Source of the DNA: Sphingomonas sp. Leaf9
Lineage (GTDB): Bacteria > Pseudomonadota > Alphaproteobacteria > Sphingomonadales > Sphingomonadaceae
DNA: 64,000 bases
Assembly: GCF_001421355.1 (NCBI RefSeq)
Contig: NZ_LMKC01000002.1
Location: 617,720 to 681,719 of the forward strand
Reading direction: 5' to 3'
Part shown: positions 63,011 to 64,000 of the stretch, in pieces
Layout: every line of letters begins with the position of its first letter
Numbering within the stretch: position 1 is the stretch's first letter
Notes under the pieces: model-generated
The model's input: the letters and a program-made list of their open reading frames with translations, nothing else
What the model was told of the DNA's origin: nothing
Databases searched by the model: none
Position numbers and translations under genes: made by a program

Positions 63011-63466
63011 TCAGTCCGCCTGCATCGCGGCATATTCGGCCAGCAGCGGGCCGAACGCCTCCGTCGGCGGAAAACCGGGATAGCGGTGTCGGGCCGGCGT
63101 CGTCGCCCATGGCAGCGCTTCGTCGGTCCAAGTGTCGATGAACGGCGCGAAGCCCTCCGGCTGGTCGAGTGAACCCACACGGACATTGGTGAAGCCGGGA
63201 TCGGGTTCGATCCGGGTGAACAGCCAGCTTTTGCAATGGTCGCAATGATGATGCCGGACCTGTTCGCTGTGCAGTCCGCCGATCACGGTCGCGCCGGTCA
63301 CGTGCAACGCGGTACTCGGCACTGCGACGCTCAATGAAAAGGCGCTGCCCGACATCTGCCGGCATCCGCGACAATGGCACGCCATGGTCATCATCGGCGC
63401 GGCATCGATCCGCAGGCGCACCCGCCCGCAACGGCAGCCGCCTTCGATCGGCAGGGCAGGGGGCAT
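63011..63466 (-). CDS. GFA (glutathione-dependent formaldehyde-activating)-type zinc protein
   Basis: This 151-residue protein shows the GFA zinc pattern: GGCRCGRVRLR, ACHCRGCRQMSGSAFS and HHCDHCKSWLF, seven or more cysteines binding two zinc ions. The founding family member condenses formaldehyde with glutathione, but most family members have no tested activity. ATG 63466 gives the normal N-terminus; the longer upstream frame is non-coding in character. It is separated from the MAPEG gene by a divergent gap of about 76 bases. Confidence 0.88.
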   Translation of the reverse strand: MPPALPIEGGCRCGRVRLRIDAAPMMTMACHCRGCRQMSGSAFSLSVAVPSTALHVTGATVIGGLHSEQVRHHHCDHCKSWLFTRIEPDPGFTNVRVGSLDQPEGFAPFIDTWTDEALPWATTPARHRYPGFPPTEAFGPLLAEYAAMQAD

Positions 63467-63542
63467 CGCATCACTCCGTTGGCGTGAAAGACCGCCCCGG
63501 TATAGACTGCGCATAGAGGGCGACAACAGGGGTGGGCGAACG

Positions 63543-63974
63543 ATGATGATGGCGCGGGCGATCCTGTGGCCGACCTTTGCACTGGTCGCGCTGATTTTCC
63601 TGGTCGGCATCACGCTATTGCAGGCGCGGATCGGGCATATGCGGCGGCAGCGTCCGCGTGCGGCGGACCTGGCCGGTGGTGATGCGACTCGCGCCTATTT
63701 CCGCCCGGTCGAACGGCCTGCCGCCAATCTGGCGAATCTGTTCGAGATGCCGGTGCTGTATTTTGCGCTGGTGCCGCTGCTGCTGGTCACCGGCCTCGCC
63801 ACGCTGGCGCAGGTGGCGCTTGCCTGGGCCTATGTCGCCGTCCGTGCGGGGTACAGCATCGCGCACATCACCGGCCGGGTGCGGCCACGCTTCGTCCTGT
63901 TCCTTGTGTCGAACGGGGTGCTGGGCGCGATGTGGGTGGGATTTGCGATCGATATCGGCTTTTCGGCACGCTGA
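63543..63974 (+). CDS. MAPEG-family membrane protein
   Basis: This 143-residue membrane protein has four helices (ILWPTFALVALIFLVGITLL; LFEMPVLYFALVPLLLV; ALAWAYVAVRAGYSIAHI; FVLFLVSNGVLGAMWVG). The AANLANLFEMPVLYF and WAYVAVRAGYSIAH segments are hallmarks of the MAPEG family (membrane-associated eicosanoid/glutathione enzymes). Bacterial members may be glutathione transferases. It starts with three consecutive ATG codons at 63543, 63546 and 63549, so the exact start is unclear. The window ends 26 bases after the stop. Confidence 0.9.
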   Translation: MMMARAILWPTFALVALIFLVGITLLQARIGHMRRQRPRAADLAGGDATRAYFRPVERPAANLANLFEMPVLYFALVPLLLVTGLATLAQVALAWAYVAVRAGYSIAHITGRVRPRFVLFLVSNGVLGAMWVGFAIDIGFSAR

Positions 63975-64000
63975 CGCACCGGAACGGCGGGCGCTACGCG

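Overview
The window is a G+C-rich, gene-dense stretch of chromosome from an alphaproteobacterium, most probably Sphingomonas or a close relative. The assignment rests on family content: a RegB/RegA redox pair, GapR (DUF2312), the DUF1013 regulator TrcR, DUF1192, DUF1244, a PhoK-type alkaline phosphatase and an ihfB directly after rpsA. Two copies of the palindromic GGGGAGGGGGACC-type intergenic repeat typical of sphingomonads support it. No rRNA, tRNA, CRISPR array, transposase or phage gene was seen. Assignments come from reading motifs and context; no database search was run.

Layout. 1-1545: truncated secreted M14 carboxypeptidase. 1.7-13.1 kb: two tripartite drug-efflux cassettes, first MFS/HlyD/outer-membrane factor plus a GNAT acetyltransferase, then a divergent TetR repressor and an RND adaptor/pump/outer-membrane factor set, with a perfect 20-bp palindrome in the control region. 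13.2-14.7 kb: two small hypothetical genes, a frameshifted gene and degenerate repeats, the least gene-like part. 14.7-16.6 kb: L,D-transpeptidase and a lipoprotein. 16.7-23.4 kb: cyoABCD-surf1-regB-regA, a bo3-type quinol oxidase with its assembly factor and a redox two-component system in one tightly packed unit. 23.5-27.6 kb: MFS transporter, secreted S1 protease, Nudix hydrolase and extensin-family protein, with overlapping or near-overlapping ends. 27.6-31.5 kb: hypothetical gene, CHAP hydrolase, exported MsrB and a DEAD-box helicase. 31.9-34.0 kb: rpsA and ihfB. 34.1-40.1 kb: secreted beta-helix protein, secreted alpha/beta hydrolase, PhoK-like phosphatase and a DsbD-like reductase.

40.2-43.4 kb: circularly permuted ATP-grasp, alpha-E and transglutaminase-like genes, a predicted peptide-ligation type cluster of unknown product; the transglutaminase-like protein has lost its catalytic cysteine. 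43.5-46.2 kb: pyruvate kinase, DUF1244, GapR and a DUF1003 membrane protein. 46.2-55.1 kb: yebC-ruvC-ruvA-(hypothetical)-ruvB-(hypothetical)-ybgC-tolQRAB-pal, joining Holliday-junction processing to the Tol-Pal envelope system. 55.1-58.7 kb: PAS-GGDEF cyclase, clpA and a small DUF1192 gene. 58.8-64.0 kb: quinone oxidoreductase, trcR, dienelactone hydrolase, glutathione transferase, periplasmic cyclophilin, GFA protein and a MAPEG protein.

Most of the window is ordinary core genome. The points most worth a second look are the cysteine-less transglutaminase-like protein in the ATP-grasp cluster, the quinol-oxidase/SURF1/RegBA unit with a perfect inverted repeat at its head, a repeat element that supplies the ribosome binding site of ruvC, the MFS gene with no canonical start codon where coding begins, and the frameshifted gene near 14 kb.
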